Source of the DNA: Blasia pusilla
Taxonomy: Eukaryota > Marchantiophyta > Marchantiopsida > Blasiales
NCBI GenBank assembly: GCA_050084515.1
Contig: CM114271.1
Coordinates: forward strand, 12,648,001 to 12,712,000
DNA: 64,000 bases
Reading direction: 5' to 3'
Shown: piece by piece, positions 14,626 through 26,538 of the stretch
How the letters are laid out: each line of letters opens with the position of its first letter
How positions within the stretch are numbered: position 1 is the first letter of the stretch
Translations under genes and position numbers: made by a program
The notes under the pieces: generated by a model
Told to the model about the DNA's origin: nothing
Seen by the model: the letters and a program-made list of their open reading frames with translations, nothing else
Databases searched by the model: none

Positions 14626-15300
14626 TTAACTAGACAACGTGCCACATGGATCGAGACTCCGACGACACTCATGGTGTGTCAAAACCAACCACCGATGGTT
14701 AGGGGAGGCAATCAAGACTTCATTATTGTAGTGTAGGTAAGTAATGCAATACATAAAGTCGGGATGATGGGGGAGCCCCATGAATGTGCCCCCTTTCCAA
14801 AGCAAGAGCAAGTACGGGCCAAACCTCCATGGAGATATCCTCGTTTGACATAAATCCTCTATAAAGTGCAAGGATTTTGAGGCTATAAACTTCTATCAAT
14901 GAAGATTGGAGCCCATACTGACTAAAGGTAACTAAGGGGGAGAAAGCGAGGGGAATGACTCTGGCCTCAACTAGCATAGAATCTCTACATGCTCAGAGGG
15001 AAGACTATAGTAGGAAAAGTCCATTGTCAACCTAGGAATCCCATTATAGAAGGAATGGGTCTATCCCTTATCATAAATTGAGAGCAAGGAAGTGGTTTAG
15101 CAATAGCCCAACTTAAAAAGCAGAGGGCAACACTAACTTAGTCAAGAGAAGACCTACTCCGCCAAAGGCAATCAATCAAGAATCATGTCTACGAACTAAC
15201 TCCCCCATGGGCCACTCCAAGGAGTCCGGTCCTATAAAATCCCCGAACACTTATATGATCTTCCTATCAAAGGATTGATAGAGGATAGAAAGTTGACTAG
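14626..15300 (-). pseudogene. Unknown mobile-element protein, decayed copy 2
   Basis: Read on the minus strand from about 15,300, a frame broken by stops carries SFDR.IIQVFGDF, then LIAFGG, then a tail with DNGLF. This parallels the protein at 11,414-11,824 (SFDKSILQVFGN, LMAFG, DGSFP). Two open frames continue downstream (14,723-14,977 and 14,626-14,871) and may be its C-terminal part. Both copies face the same way about 3.2 kb apart. No function can be assigned. Confidence 0.4.
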
Positions 15301-15309
15301 ACTAGATGC

Positions 15310-18300
15310 AAAAAGAAGATGGTACCTTAAAAAAAATCTAATCAAAAGAGAGCATCATATATTTTTATTTCTTAATTTATTAACTAGAGAACCAAAGATT
15401 TTTTGAAAAAAATTAAAATTAATATCAACATTTGAAAAACAAGACACATGGTTGTCACAAAAAGTATAACGTTCCTAAACCTCTACCTTTGTCCTCTAAT
15501 TAGAGGTTTGTTATTCAAACTTTGATTAGAGTATGAGTTAATAGTCAACATAAGAAGTAATAATATCCACCCTCTCATTTATAGAAAATATGTCTTTTCC
15601 TAAAATTGACACATCTTACATACATGCCCTTTTTCTTTAGAATTTGGAAACGTCTTTCATTTCGCCCTCCCATATTTTTCTCTTCTCATTTGAAAACCTC
15701 CCTACTCTCTATGCTCGAAAAAAAATCTACCCATGCACTTAAAAAATAATTAAAAATCCCCCTGTGAACACTATCATGGGTATTGTGTGTAAAAGCATTA
15801 AAATAGTTATCTTATCCTAAAAAAGCAGGCGGTGATACAATCTCCTATAGAAATATCATGGTTGTCACTCGAGTATTCGTAGGCCTCTCCTCAGTACCTT
15901 GAAACTCTTCTTTTACATGATCTAACGAAGTAATGGAAAATCCCTCATGCTATAATAATTCTTATCTTATTGCCATTCTTTACTAATTCTTCACCTTATC
16001 CTAAAGAATTATTTAGTTTCAATGGGAAGGGTCATCAACACATGTCCCATAGTGTTTGTAGTACCTTGTTGAACCATCAATCTACTAGGGTAAAACACAT
16101 GGCCAATTAAAAATAGGTTTTGATAACGTAAAGAAAATCAATTCACCCCATTCCTCCAATTAAAACCCCACTCCTCCATTTTTTTAGCAATAAAACATCT
16201 ACCAAAATTTTTGTCACTAATATGGCTATTGTAAGGTTCTATTATGAAAAAAATTATAGAAATGTTATTAATTTATTTTATTAGTTAGCATGCTAGTGCT
16301 TGCGTACCGAAACAATTTATAGAATAATCTATATATTTGTACATTGCAATATTTAAAGATAATCTCCACTTTCTTAAATCTGGAAAGAATAATAACATTC
16401 CACTCTTCAATTAAAATTTAAATAATACCCCACTCCACTTAATATTTTCATCCCTCCATGTAATGTTAAACAATATCTATTTTACCCACCCAAATAAGTT
16501 TCATAAATAATTAATAAAATTATTTCCTTGTTCCATGCAAACTCATATTCCTTTCCAAAAGTATCAAGTCTGAATTAAGAGACAACGTTGTAAAATATTT
16601 TTCCTTATGTGCGTCAAAGTTCGCCAATAATAATATAACTAAACACATCTAACGTATGAAAAAATCCAGTTTTTAAAGTGTACTTTACAATTATTTTGTA
16701 GAAAAATGAAGTATTTTAATCAAACTAGGAACTTGTGACGGAGTATTAACAAAGGCTTTCCAAAGCTTATAATAGGAGTTCTTTCCTAAACGTATGTGGA
16801 AGCAATCCGAGGTTACTAAATATTTTGAAAGGGAATATTCGAACGCCCCGTTGTATAAAAAAAGTGGCAGCCACGGAAGCGGTAAAGTCTGAAACCATGA
16901 CAGCACACGGGACACGTGAAGAAGTCGTGAAACCAATTGACTAAGCGCAAGAACAAATAAAAAGGAGATGCGGAGAGGGAGAACTGAAAAAGATACCGGA
17001 ATCTTTGGGACGTGGGGACCAATTTATTGGAGTTTGCATAAATGGAAACTCGCGTAAAAGAATAAAAACATGGATAAATTGGAAATCGTATGATTTTGGT
17101 GCTCAAAGCAACACGTGTCGTCACCGTATCACTTTACAGCCTGATAGCATACAGTGGGGACGACAAATGGAGTCCGGTCGATTAATACATGCGCACACGA
17201 AAATGGGGGTTAGAAAAGAAACGAGACCAATGAAGTGGAGCTCGAACACACTTTCTCCGCTCTTCCTGGGAAACACTAAACTTTGACCATATCATGGTCA
17301 CCCTGAGATTTATTTACCATCGTTTCTTAGCTATAGGTGCGTTCGTTCATGGACACTTTCTTTCCAACTTTGGGAAGCTATGACCTACTAACAAGTTGTC
17401 GTGCTTTATGTGTACGAAGATCTAGGGAGTTTAAGAGCTATCCACACATTTAAGAGATATGATATGGGATGATGTTCACGAAAAGAAATGGTAGTTATCA
17501 CAACCATGACCACTAGTTTAAAAGATGGAGATATAGATGAGGCATATTATTCTAGTGAAAGTGAAGAGAGGTTATCACATTCATAATCCATTTGTGTGGG
17601 AATAAGAAATTCTGAATGTATGTCTATATTATCATAACAACAAATGTCTCCATCCAAGATCAATCAAAAAATTGTCTTTCCTCTTTCTACAATTGGACAT
17701 AACCTATGTGTTTTTTTTCTTTTTATACTTCTGTTCAATATTATCGATGTCAAATACTCAATTTAAGAAAAAGTATAAATTGTAATAAAATGTTTTTTTA
17801 ATTATTACATGAGTTGCACTAAGTTACACCATATATCTTTCAAAATTGATTCTCCACAACATATTTTCTACCGCAAATGCTCCCACCTAAAGAAATCATG
17901 TGTTTCATAAATCAAAACCACACATTATAATCATCGTCACAGCCTCTACAAGCACTTTTTTCTTTCTTTCTGTCCATCTAACTTATCTTACACACATGTC
18001 TTGTAAATTCTTAGTTTCACGCTTACTAATTACTTTCTTTCCCACCCTTTTAAGGTCTAAAGGCAATACTTTGATTTAATATGAACACTTTACTTCAAAT
18101 TTAACTTTTGTAGGGATAGTATAATCCTCACCCACATATGTGTTTACATTATATATCCAATTCATAAGAGTTTAATGACTAGTTTTTTTTTCCCTTCTCA
18201 AAGTTCCGGTACATATGAAGGTCGTCGTAGGGCTCACTTTCCACGCCCATCTGAAAATGTTTCTGACTCTCCTCCGAGGGCCATCGCTACGGACCGAGCA

Positions 18301-18460
18301 GGACACGTTGTGCTGGCGTCGTCTTCCGGAGTAGCCCTGCGCGTGTTTGCCGTGGACAGAGGAGAGGACTCCAAGATCAGCATTATCCATCCGAACGCGA
18401 GAACGTGGGGACATAATGAAGACGGAGGAGGCGGCAAGTCTGTGGCGAAACTTCTCTGTT
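15310..18460. other. AT-rich stretch, no recognisable gene
   Basis: Strongly AT-rich to about 16,700. Slightly more mixed base composition follows at 16,800-17,300 and 18,180-18,650, where overlapping short frames are open on both strands. None has a recognisable domain. Confidence 0.5.
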
Positions 18461-18471
18461 GAGTTTTCCTG

Positions 18472-18493
18472 GGATGGATGGATGGATGGATGC
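18472..18493. repeat. (GGAT)n microsatellite
   Basis: About five tandem copies of GGAT. Confidence 0.9.
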
Positions 18494-18659
18494 TATTGCA
18501 GGCGTGTGGCCTGCAACTCAGTCGAGCGAATATGTCCCGACTCCCACACGACTGAGTACCCGGTCAACCATTCGACCAGCCGCAGTTCAATTTGATACGA
18601 ATGTGGCAACCGCGCCCGTCCACTTCTTCATATTTTCGTCATTATTCTCCTGAAAACGG

Positions 18660-19800
18660 CGAAAGAAACGGAATGTGAAAGCCATTGTAATGGATGTTTG
18701 AGGAAGGAAGAAAAAGTAATCTATCTAATACTTTCCCACTCCATATGACAAAATAGTGAGATAATACGACCAAAAAATAATATTTTTGAATTCTGTTCTT
18801 TTAAAAATAGAGAAGAATAGAAACAAACTTTTACTATCAATTAATATTTTTATTTGATATTATAATGGGTGATTATAATTTCATAAAATATAAAAATGAT
18901 TATGAATAACCAAAATGTTGAAATTTGTGTCTTGACTCGTAGTTGATGGAAAAGGAAAATAGATTTGAATGGAGAAGGATCAGATTTTCTTAAAAAAATT
19001 TCTGGAAGGATAAAATTACTTATGGCATTGGAATATCATTTAAATTTGAACATAGAATTGTAATTACTTAGAAGGGTGGAATTTTTTTACTCTTCTAAGA
19101 TTTTAGAAATTAGAAATTATATTAAAATTTTGAAAATGAAAATTTGATTATTTAAGAAAAGAATTTATTAATTCACATGTGATATTTTGGGAAAGGATAA
19201 TAAATTTTAATCGAAAAGGAAAAATATTTTGCTAATGAAAATAAACTAATAATTTAGTTAGTGATTGTTATTTTGGTGGGAAGAGTGGAAGGGGAAGAAT
19301 AGTTATTGTTCAAACTTTTACGGAGGACTGTATTTATTTTAGGGGAGATGGGCATTATTTAAAGGTGATTTTTTCTTACGCTTTTAATATTGGAAAATAT
19401 AAATGATACTTAAAATTTGAAATTACATATAATTTCAATTTTTTAAGTCAATTTTTAAATTTGACACCTGATTTTTTTTAAAGCCCTTCTATTGAGGAAA
19501 TTATGTCACGTATACATCTCACGGACAACATACTAGTTAGTAAAGAGGGAATACCTAGATGGGGAGGAAAAAAAGAGATTGCTTGCAGGGCATATGCATA
19601 ATAATAATGTGTAGGCATATCACACACCAAAGACAAGCAGACTCGAAATGCACATAGGGGATGAAAGAGCAACGGATGTACTTCAAACATTGGAACTCCT
19701 TCGTGGGATTTGGCATAAAATATCTATTTATGTATTATCATACTTTTTGAAATGTTTTTTCATGTTAAATGAATGTACTTACAAGTCTGTACATGTGCAC
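18660..19800. other. AT-rich intergenic sequence
   Basis: Very AT-rich, with no gene or repeat that I recognise. It ends at the CATG target duplication (19,802-19,805) of the next retrotransposon. Confidence 0.6.
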
Positions 19801-19925
19801 ACATGTGTCACATCTGAGTAGCCGATAGGCCGAGATCTATCGTGGATAGGGCGTAGGAGCCAGCGGACTATCTTGAGTGTAACTTTGTCCCATGGTGTTG
19901 GATGAGGTTGAGGATAGGTCCATTG

Positions 19926-20116
19926 TGTCAGGAACGTCGTTCCTGACAACTTTCATGTTGAGGTCTTTTACAGCCATGTGACTTGTTGACCAGGTCACCC
20001 GCCCCTGGTAACCTGTGCTCGCAGGTTACCAAGGGAAGGGCTATTTTTAGGGGAAGAGCCTTTTGGCTCTTCCCAACCCTATATAAGAGAGGAAGATGGC
20101 TTTCCTAAAGCCATCT
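19926..20116. promoter_or_regulatory. Array of four perfect hairpins in the gypsy LTR
   Basis: Four inverted repeats follow each other: TGTCAGGAA/TTCCTGACA (19,926-19,948), GGTAACCTG/CAGGTTACC (about 20,007-20,030), GGGAAGAGCC/GGCTCTTCCC (20,051-20,074) and AGATGGCTTT/AAAGCCATCT (20,094-20,116). Stems are 9-10 bp, perfect, with loops of 3-6 nt. The fourth lies just downstream of the TATA box, where the RNA 5' end is expected. The second recurs in other LTRs of the window. Confidence 0.8.
20080..20087 (+). promoter_or_regulatory. TATA box of the gypsy LTR promoter
   Basis: TATATAAG within an LTR-like region, about 275 bp from the element start. It is the probable core promoter of the retroelement RNA. 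No start site can be read directly. Confidence 0.6.
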
Positions 20117-21567
20117 TTCTCATGTTGGGCCGTTGGAGCATCTCCCTTGTATGTGTGTGAGCTAGGACTAGGGTGCTAGCGTCCGGATTCCTTGATAGCA
20201 CAGGGTGGACGAGGCTCAATATGCCGATGTAGATTGAGGAGTGGAGTTTTAGGCCGGGTGTGCCGTTTTTACTACTCTTTATTATTACATGAGAAAGATA
20301 TTAGGGGGCTGGTGGGAATTTGTTATTTGCAGGTAGGCAAGCGAGTTGCCTTGGTCGGGAGCCCCTGGAGACGTGTGTGTGACATTTGTGTCATTTTTCT
20401 ATTTGGAAGGCCGTGGGCGAAAGCGGTGTCCGTTTTTCTCAGATTTTGTTGGTGCGGATTGATGGGGGACAGCAGCAAGGTGTAGCGCAGGTTGTGTCGG
20501 CAGGAATAATGTCGTCTTATAGCGCGTGGAATGTCGGGAGTACCGAGGGAGAAGAGTTGGAGCTTGCAGGCGCCAGGGGGTTGTCAAGTAAAACGGCCGG
20601 TCTAGGGTTAGGGCGCGGCGGCGAGGGGCGACCGACGGGCGTGGACGGCCCCCCCTCTCATAATTTCTCTCCCCAAAAGTTGGGGAGGCCCATAGGGGTG
20701 CGGGCCAGGCCCTCCCCCCTGCATTTAGGGCCCAAGGGGCCCGCATAGGGCCGCGGACCCAAGTTTTCTCCAAGTCCCCCCCCCCCTCCAACGTGGTAGA
20801 CGGACCATAGTCGGTCGAGCAGTTGTAGCATACGTGGTTGGCAGGACGGACGAGGTTAGTCTGGGGAACGTGAGTTGAGATTTTCCGGATTTGAGTGGGA
20901 GCCGACCAAGGTGAGTTACGTTATATGCCCCGCGTGGGGATAGACAGAGGGGTTTGCGCGACATGACATTTTGGGGCGTGACAGGGCGTTGCGAGAGTTG
21001 ACGATGGAGGGGCAGTGTGCATGATGCCGACGGGTTGTCCGCATCTGTTGACGGGAGGATCAACATGTTGGTCGAGGGGAGTGTTATGTTGCGGAGATTG
21101 TCATATCATGTGGAGGAGTGCATGTTGACGGTGCAGCAGGTTAGAGGGCGTGATCAGGTTACCCATTCGAGTCCCTTTTCTCGCACTTGTCGTGTGTGAT
21201 TGAGAGTGCTGGGTATCGGGTAGTAGCTGGTGCTAGATGGGTGCAGTGATGGTGATGAGTGTAGATTCTTTTCATGTGTAGCATGTTGGTGGATATACGG
21301 CGGTTGCCGAGTAGGGGTCGCGTGTATGACCCGAAAGAGTGTCGCTAGGTTAGGTGAGTCACTTGGGAGGCTCATGGTGAGCCCGAGTGTTGAGCGTGCG
21401 TGAGGCCGGGTATGTCATCACGGGATTGACGTTAGCATAGGTGAGCTAGTGAGGCATGTGGGAGACTCTCGGTGAATCTGAGTGCTTGAGCGGGTGAGAC
21501 AGGGTTTGTCATCACGGGGTTCTTCCAGGGTTCGGAAGAACGGGGTAGTGCGAGCAGTGGTAGTGGT

Positions 21568-23330
21568 ATGACACGGAGTGGAGTGAGATACCGAGGGGTT
21601 ACCAGTGAGGAGCTCCCTCGACATCCATCCGTGACTGGATCGTCATCACTGGACACTGGGTGTGGTGACGAGATCACCGACAGAGACAATAGTACTTGGC
21701 AGGAGATGGACGACAAGGGCCATCGGGGCATGCGTCGTTTCTCCGGTGCAGTGGGCACCATCGACTTAGATGATTTCATCCAGGAGTTCGACACATGGTG
21801 AGACTTCCAGGAGATACGGACCTCGACACGGTTCAACCCTTTCATGGCATGGAAGGGGTTGTTCCAACACTTGGAGGGTCCTCCGATGGATGACTACATG
21901 GAGTTTTGATCACTATATTCAGTAGAGATCGATGCCTGGAGGATGTATTGGGCTCTAGGGTATGTGTCCACTAGTGGTCGCGAGGCATATGATGGGATTG
22001 TGAGAGGAGAGAGACCCAGACCATCAGCCCGGAGACTAGATGGAGAGGAGGGCAATGAGACAGGCAATGTGGCAGAGACCTCTGGTGGTAGAGGGCCACC
22101 CAGCTTCAGCCCCACAGTGGAGTTCTTCCGACAGGTTGGGAAGAGCTACGTAGGCGTCATTGATCGACAAGTGAAGAGTCTATAGGATTTTCAGCGCCCG
22201 ATCGGGTGAGAGTCCGAGAGAGGCATTCACACGCATGAGGAGGCGATCATTGCTACGTTTGGAGTGACTCGAGGCGCAGTCACCCAAAGATTGGTCTGGG
22301 TTCTAGACCGGAACTACGGAGGAGAGTCCGAGATGCGGTCTTTGATTCACACAATGAAGCCCACATTGAAGGTGGTCTTTGAGTTGTCTGAGCGTATTGA
22401 GCTCAACATGAGTGAGGAGCAGGTAGTGACTGCTGGATTTTCTTGATAGTCGACGGGTCCACGAGCGACGGTGACCCCACAGGTGCCACAACGAGCACCA
22501 GTACCACGTGAGCGGGCCTGTGTGCCTAGAGGGCAGGGCGGGTACCGTGAGCCTATGAGGCAACGACCCGCACCTACATATGTTGCCCAGCAGGGACCGA
22601 TGTGGTCTTGTTGGACGTGTGGAAGGGCCCATAGGCAGAGAGACTGCCCACAGCATGAGAGAGGACCACCAACGCCTCCGATTGCTTAGGAGCCACAGAG
22701 GATGGCCCCACCACAGCACCAGTGTGACCATTGCCATAGATATGGTCACACTAGGGATAGATGTTTTGACCTTCGCCAAGGGGCACGTCCTGAGGTAGGC
22801 CGAGGGCCTGGGGGCGGTCGTCCTAGAGGAGGTCGGGGAGTTCTTCCTGGACGTGGTGGTAGAGGACCACCACCAGCCATAGGAGATGGAGCAGGAGCAC
22901 CAGAGCCGGCCCTTCTCTCACGCATCGATCAGTTGGAGCAGAGGATTACTGCCATGGCGATGATGCAGCTTAGGGAAGGCACGGAGCTGCGAGCAGCTAG
23001 TGTGACTCCAGTCTCTATCTCTTACCCTGACTCGGGTGAGGATCTCTCCAGTATGGGATTTATGTGTTATGCAGCCCAGGTTGAGGCAGCTGCAGTGGTG
23101 ACTCGGGGTGTTGTGAGAGGCACCGAGCCATCGAGAGGTGGAGTTGAGATTGACCCACCAGAGGGGACCGATGGGCGGCAGGCCAGGGTTCCATAGTCGT
23201 TCACATTGTCGGAGGCACTACGCACACCATCGATGGTGCCTCGACAACCAGCGGTGCCTATAGTTCAAGCACCTACGTCGACGTCACGAGGAGTTGGAGT
23301 GACAACTCCTATGCCGGCTCGAGTGGAGTT
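21568..23330 (+). pseudogene. Ty3/gypsy Gag polyprotein, broken
   Basis: Several frames together give a Gag protein. The N-terminal part contains RRFSGAVGTIDLDDFIQEF, then FQHLEG, then IDAWR, parallel to RRFLGAIGTIELYDFITEF...FQHLEG...IEAWR in the minus-strand gag at 33,052-33,597. Two zinc knuckles follow: CWTCGRAHRQRDC (about 22,609-22,647, CX2CX3HX4C) and CDHCHRYGHTRDRC (about 22,723-22,764, CX2CX4HX4C). The C-terminal part, with MGFMCYAAQVEA near 23,050, matches the end of the other gag. Stops near 21,800, 21,907, 22,183, 22,208 and 22,445 break the frame. Gag forms the particle and its knuckles bind RNA. This copy cannot make an intact protein. Confidence 0.85.
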
Positions 23331-23331
23331 C

Positions 23332-23458
23332 TTCATGTATATGTATGAGTTGATTTTTGTACATGTGTGGATCGACCCGTGTGTGGGGAAGATCGGTGTT
23401 GTATGGTGTAGATGTGACGAGCGATGTATGTTGTGTAGCGATATGTATGCGCACGACA
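23332..23458 (+). repeat. Terminal piece of the 3' LTR, gag-only gypsy element
   Basis: The stretch from the broken end of gag to the element boundary ends in GATGTATGTTGTGTAGCGAT and then GCGCACGACA. This matches the terminal segment of the LTR at 25,895-26,024 read on the other strand. It is about the same length (127 bp) as the isolated LTR segment at 26,539-26,666. The upstream part aligns only loosely. Confidence 0.6.
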
Positions 23459-23869
23459 CATGCCTACAAATTCAATTTTAATTTTGATGTTGCCAACACA
23501 TTTTTTTTTATCCCACTATCATATATCAAGTAGATAATGTTCAAATATGCAACTAAAATGTAATAGGGCTACTTAAATCCGGATTATAGCCAAGTTCGGA
23601 GACCCTTGGATGCCCTTCTTATGGTGGAGTTTTGTTTGGAGAAAACATCATCTTTTTTGGTGTAACATTCTTTCAAACGACACTCCCATAGGGATATCCG
23701 AAAGAGCATTTATTCCTCTTTTGCATGATTAAAAAAAAGCAAAATAAATTTTAAATTAATATTATTAAATAAATTCCACTAGTGTGAACTCAACAATGAT
23801 TCCTAGCTTCCTAAAACTTATTTCCCCGTGGGGAAGAGTTGAGTGGCCCTAGTAGTCACTTCATATTAA

Positions 23870-24479
23870 TGTCATGTCTTTTATGATCGATTGATAAATG
23901 ATCAATGGCCTTCTTATAAATTGTACATGCTCTTTCAAGGAGATCAGAGGATAACCTCAATATGTCAAGGATGAACAACTGAGATCACGAGTAGCCTAAG
24001 ATGTCAAGTTTTCTTTTCCTTTTTTGTTTATTTGAAGTCATGTGGAGGAATTTACTAGTAAGTTGTTATTATGAATATTGTTGACTTTGCACTCTTGGAA
24101 TTGGGCCCTAACCTCCTACAACAAGTCAAGAGCCTAGGAGGTAACCTATGAGCAGAGGTTACTGGGAAGAGAGTTTGGGAAGAAGAAAAGTGTATACCCA
24201 AAGAGAAAGAGCTATGGAGCTCATTCTCTTTTTGTTAAACATTTTGGCATGAGATGGGGGACTTATGGTCCTCCTTACCTAATGAGTCTCTCATTAGGTG
24301 AGTGATTTTGGTTTGATATGATACGAGTACGAGAGAGAGAGAGAGTACCATTTGGAGTGATCTTGATTTATTGGAGATATTTTGGTATATGATCATCGGT
24401 GTTCAGATGCCATTAGTGAGTATGATATCTTGTGTTTATGTGCTTGTAGTTAGTGATAGTAATTTATATGTGCACGACA
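23870..24479 (+). mobile_element. Solo LTR of the gypsy family
   Basis: The copy starts TGTCATGTCTTTTATGATCG and ends GTGCACGACA, in line with the family ends TGTCRCGACTGTTAGG and GCACGACA. Internal landmarks are in family order: the ...CATTTGAAGTCAT region, the hairpin GGTAACC.ATGAGC.GAGGTTAC, GAGCTCATTCTC, a short GA run, and ATTGGAGATATTTTGG about 110 bp before the end. No internal region is attached. Flanks are TTAA and TCAA, a possible 4-bp duplication with one change. It appears to sit inside the 5' LTR or leader of the copia element. Confidence 0.75.
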
Positions 24480-24565
24480 TCAATCAATAGCATCTCTTTT
24501 CAACAACATGCATGAGATTTATGATTATAATTAATAGACATCAAAAGGTGACTATTATGTTGCAG

Positions 24566-24577
24566 TTGGTATTTGAA
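24566..24577 (+). other. Possible primer-binding site of the copia element
   Basis: TTGGTATTTGAA follows CA and resembles the initiator-tRNA-Met site TGGTATCAGAGC common in plant copia elements. The first six bases of TGGTAT match; the rest is diverged. Its position about 500 bp upstream of copia gag is right. Confidence 0.4.
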
Positions 24578-25065
24578 AGAAAAAGTTTACATGTGTATGT
24601 ACTTGTAAAAGAGAAGTACTTGGAGCTTGAGAGATAATTAATTATCTTTTTCAATCCAACCTAAGAGTGTGGTAGTTGGAGCAAACCTACAAGTGTAGTC
24701 ATACAATCTTATCCAAGAGTATGGGAAATTGATAAAAGGTTTAACTAGTCTTATAGTGTGATACAATTTTGTGGAACCCATGTGATACTTCTCTCCAATA
24801 TGTCTCAAACTAGGATTGGAGACATTACCAAATTCTAGCATCTACCTTCATGTGTGGAAGCATACAGTAACCTTGTTACTAAGATCCTAAAAGTTGTTTG
24901 GGATAGTCGATGGAATTATACCCAACCCTTTCACTCCTCCACCTTCTCCTATGGGCACTATAACATATGTTCATAACATATAGCGACGAAGGAGGAGTGG
25001 GAGCATAAGGATGCATCAAGTTTGTCAACCAAAACAATATTTTTGGAGAATAAGAGGTCTCACAT

Positions 25066-25890
25066 GTGAGTGCTTGCAACCATGCTTATGAAGCTTGGCG
25101 TGCCCTAAATCATCTTTTCCAAGCTCAATATATGACCACGGAGATGCACTTAATGGACAAGTTTTCATCCATTAAGATGGTGGAAGGCGAAAATGTTGCA
25201 AAAAACATACATATATTTAGATCTATCTTGGAGCAACTTGGGACAAACAAAGTAAAGATATCATAGAAGGAAACTTGACCATCACTTGTGAGGAATATGC
25301 CTTAGTGATGTTGATATTTCATGAGTATGTTCCTTGAAAGGGCAACAAGATCTAACTTTAGAGAGTCGCACCTGAAGTCTTCTGCAAGAAAAGACAATGC
25401 AAAAGAACCATGGGGGGGATAAGAGAGGCTTCTATGGCACGTATATCTCAAGCATCTCAAGAAAAATTCCATGGAACGAAGAAGAAATACCTCAAGCATC
25501 TGGATCAAAGAAGACTACAAAAGAAAGGAAAACTAAAGTGCTTCTATTGCAATGAACCTCGTTACTACATCAAAGATTACTTTAAGAAAAAAGGCCAAGG
25601 AAGGAAATAATTTTCTCAGGGGAGGAAAAGAAGAGGAGAAACCTCAATACCAATAAGGAAACTTTTTGTAACATCCGCTATTTTTTATGACGATGGTTAG
25701 CTAAGGAGAGAAAGAAAATTGTTGATATGTTGATTCTATTGTCATGCTAACACATGGGGAAAGTAAGGCAAAGGTGAGGCTCACGGATGGAAAGGAGATA
25801 ACTTCTGCATATGTATTTTATGTACCTAAACTTGCAAGGAATATCTATCTTCTCCATCTATCAATTAGATGCAACCAATGGGCAGATTAG
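25066..25890 (+). pseudogene. Ty1/copia Gag and start of pol, 5' half
   Basis: The frame at 25,066-25,266 has the plant copia gag signature (AYEAWRALNHLFQ, then HLMDKFSSIKMVEGENV, then LEQLG). After a frame change a basic stretch leads to a degenerate zinc knuckle, CFYCNEPRYYIKDYF near 25,538, in which the His and last Cys ligands are replaced. Near 25,755-25,870 the end of the protease region reads HGESKAKVRLTDGKEI and then YVPKLARNI, typical of the copia protease to GAG-pre-integrase junction. At 25,890 the reading is cut by the minus-strand gypsy element and resumes at 35,854. Stops and frameshifts show it is dead. Confidence 0.8.
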
Positions 25891-25894
25891 CATG
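25891..25894. other. Target site duplication CATG, left copy
   Basis: CATG directly before the element end TGTCGTGCGC. It repeats at 35,850-35,853 directly after the opposite end GTGACA. Confidence 0.8.
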
Positions 25895-26536
25895 TGTCGT
25901 GCGCATACACATCGCTACACAACATACATCACTGTTATCGAACACACACACACAAACACACACGATCCCATGCTAACTCATGGCATCCATACACAAAGGC
26001 AAGAAATACCAAAATATCTCCAATAAAGTAAGATCCAATCTCTCTCTATACCATCTCACACCATAGCTCTCAAAGGTGTGCACTCTCTCTCATGTCAAAC
26101 CAAACCCACTCTCCTAATGAGAGGCTTGGGTTACACTCACAAGGCAAGGGACCATAGCTCCGCCGCCTTATGCCAAGAGGTTCAACAAAGAGAAAACGAG
26201 CTCTCTAGGTCTCTCTCTTGGTGGTACACCCCCTTCCCTCTCCCAAGCCCTCTCGTCGGTAATCCATGCTCGCAGGTCATCTCCTTGGCTCTTGACGTGT
26301 TGTAGCGAGTCAAGGGCCACTTCTAAAAGTGGAAAGTCAACAATCCATTACATGGAAACTTACTTGAAATAGTAAGTTTCTATATATGGCTCCAAATGAG
26401 TCGAAACGAAGGGGGAACCTGCTCTCTTAGGTTTCTCGGGGCCTCAACAGGTCATCCTCGATCTCCTAGGTATGTCCTCCCCTACTCGTGCAGACGTTTT
26501 GCTAGATCCCACCGATCTATCCTAACAGTCGCGACA
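25895..26536 (-). repeat. 3' LTR of the methyltransferase gypsy element
   Basis: On the minus strand it starts TGTCGCGACTGTTAGG at 26,536 and ends GCGCACGACA at 25,895 (642 bp). Positions 26,024-26,536 match the 5' LTR. The last 130 bp (25,895-26,024) have no counterpart there. The body carries the family hairpin and short interrupted CT runs. Confidence 0.85.
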
Positions 26537-26538
26537 AC

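Larger units (their letters stand above)
19806..23458 (+). mobile_element. Ty3/gypsy retrotransposon, gag-only deletion derivative
   Basis: The element starts TGTCACATCTG and ends GCGCACGACA. It is flanked by the same 4 bp, CATG, at 19,802-19,805 and 23,459-23,462. The last 36 bp closely match the LTR end of the minus-strand gypsy element at 25,895. Inside are an LTR-like region with hairpins and a TATA box (19,806 to about 20,200), a leader and a damaged gag gene. Protease, reverse transcriptase and integrase are missing: gag runs at about 23,330 straight into LTR-type sequence. It is therefore non-autonomous, or a deletion remnant. Gag similarity places it in the same family group as the methyltransferase-bearing element. 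Confidence 0.75.

Noticed and set aside
23870-24479. 5' LTR of the copia element
   Set aside because: Its start, hairpin and ATTGGAG...GCACGACA end match the gypsy LTRs, so it is a solo gypsy LTR lying next to or inside copia sequence.
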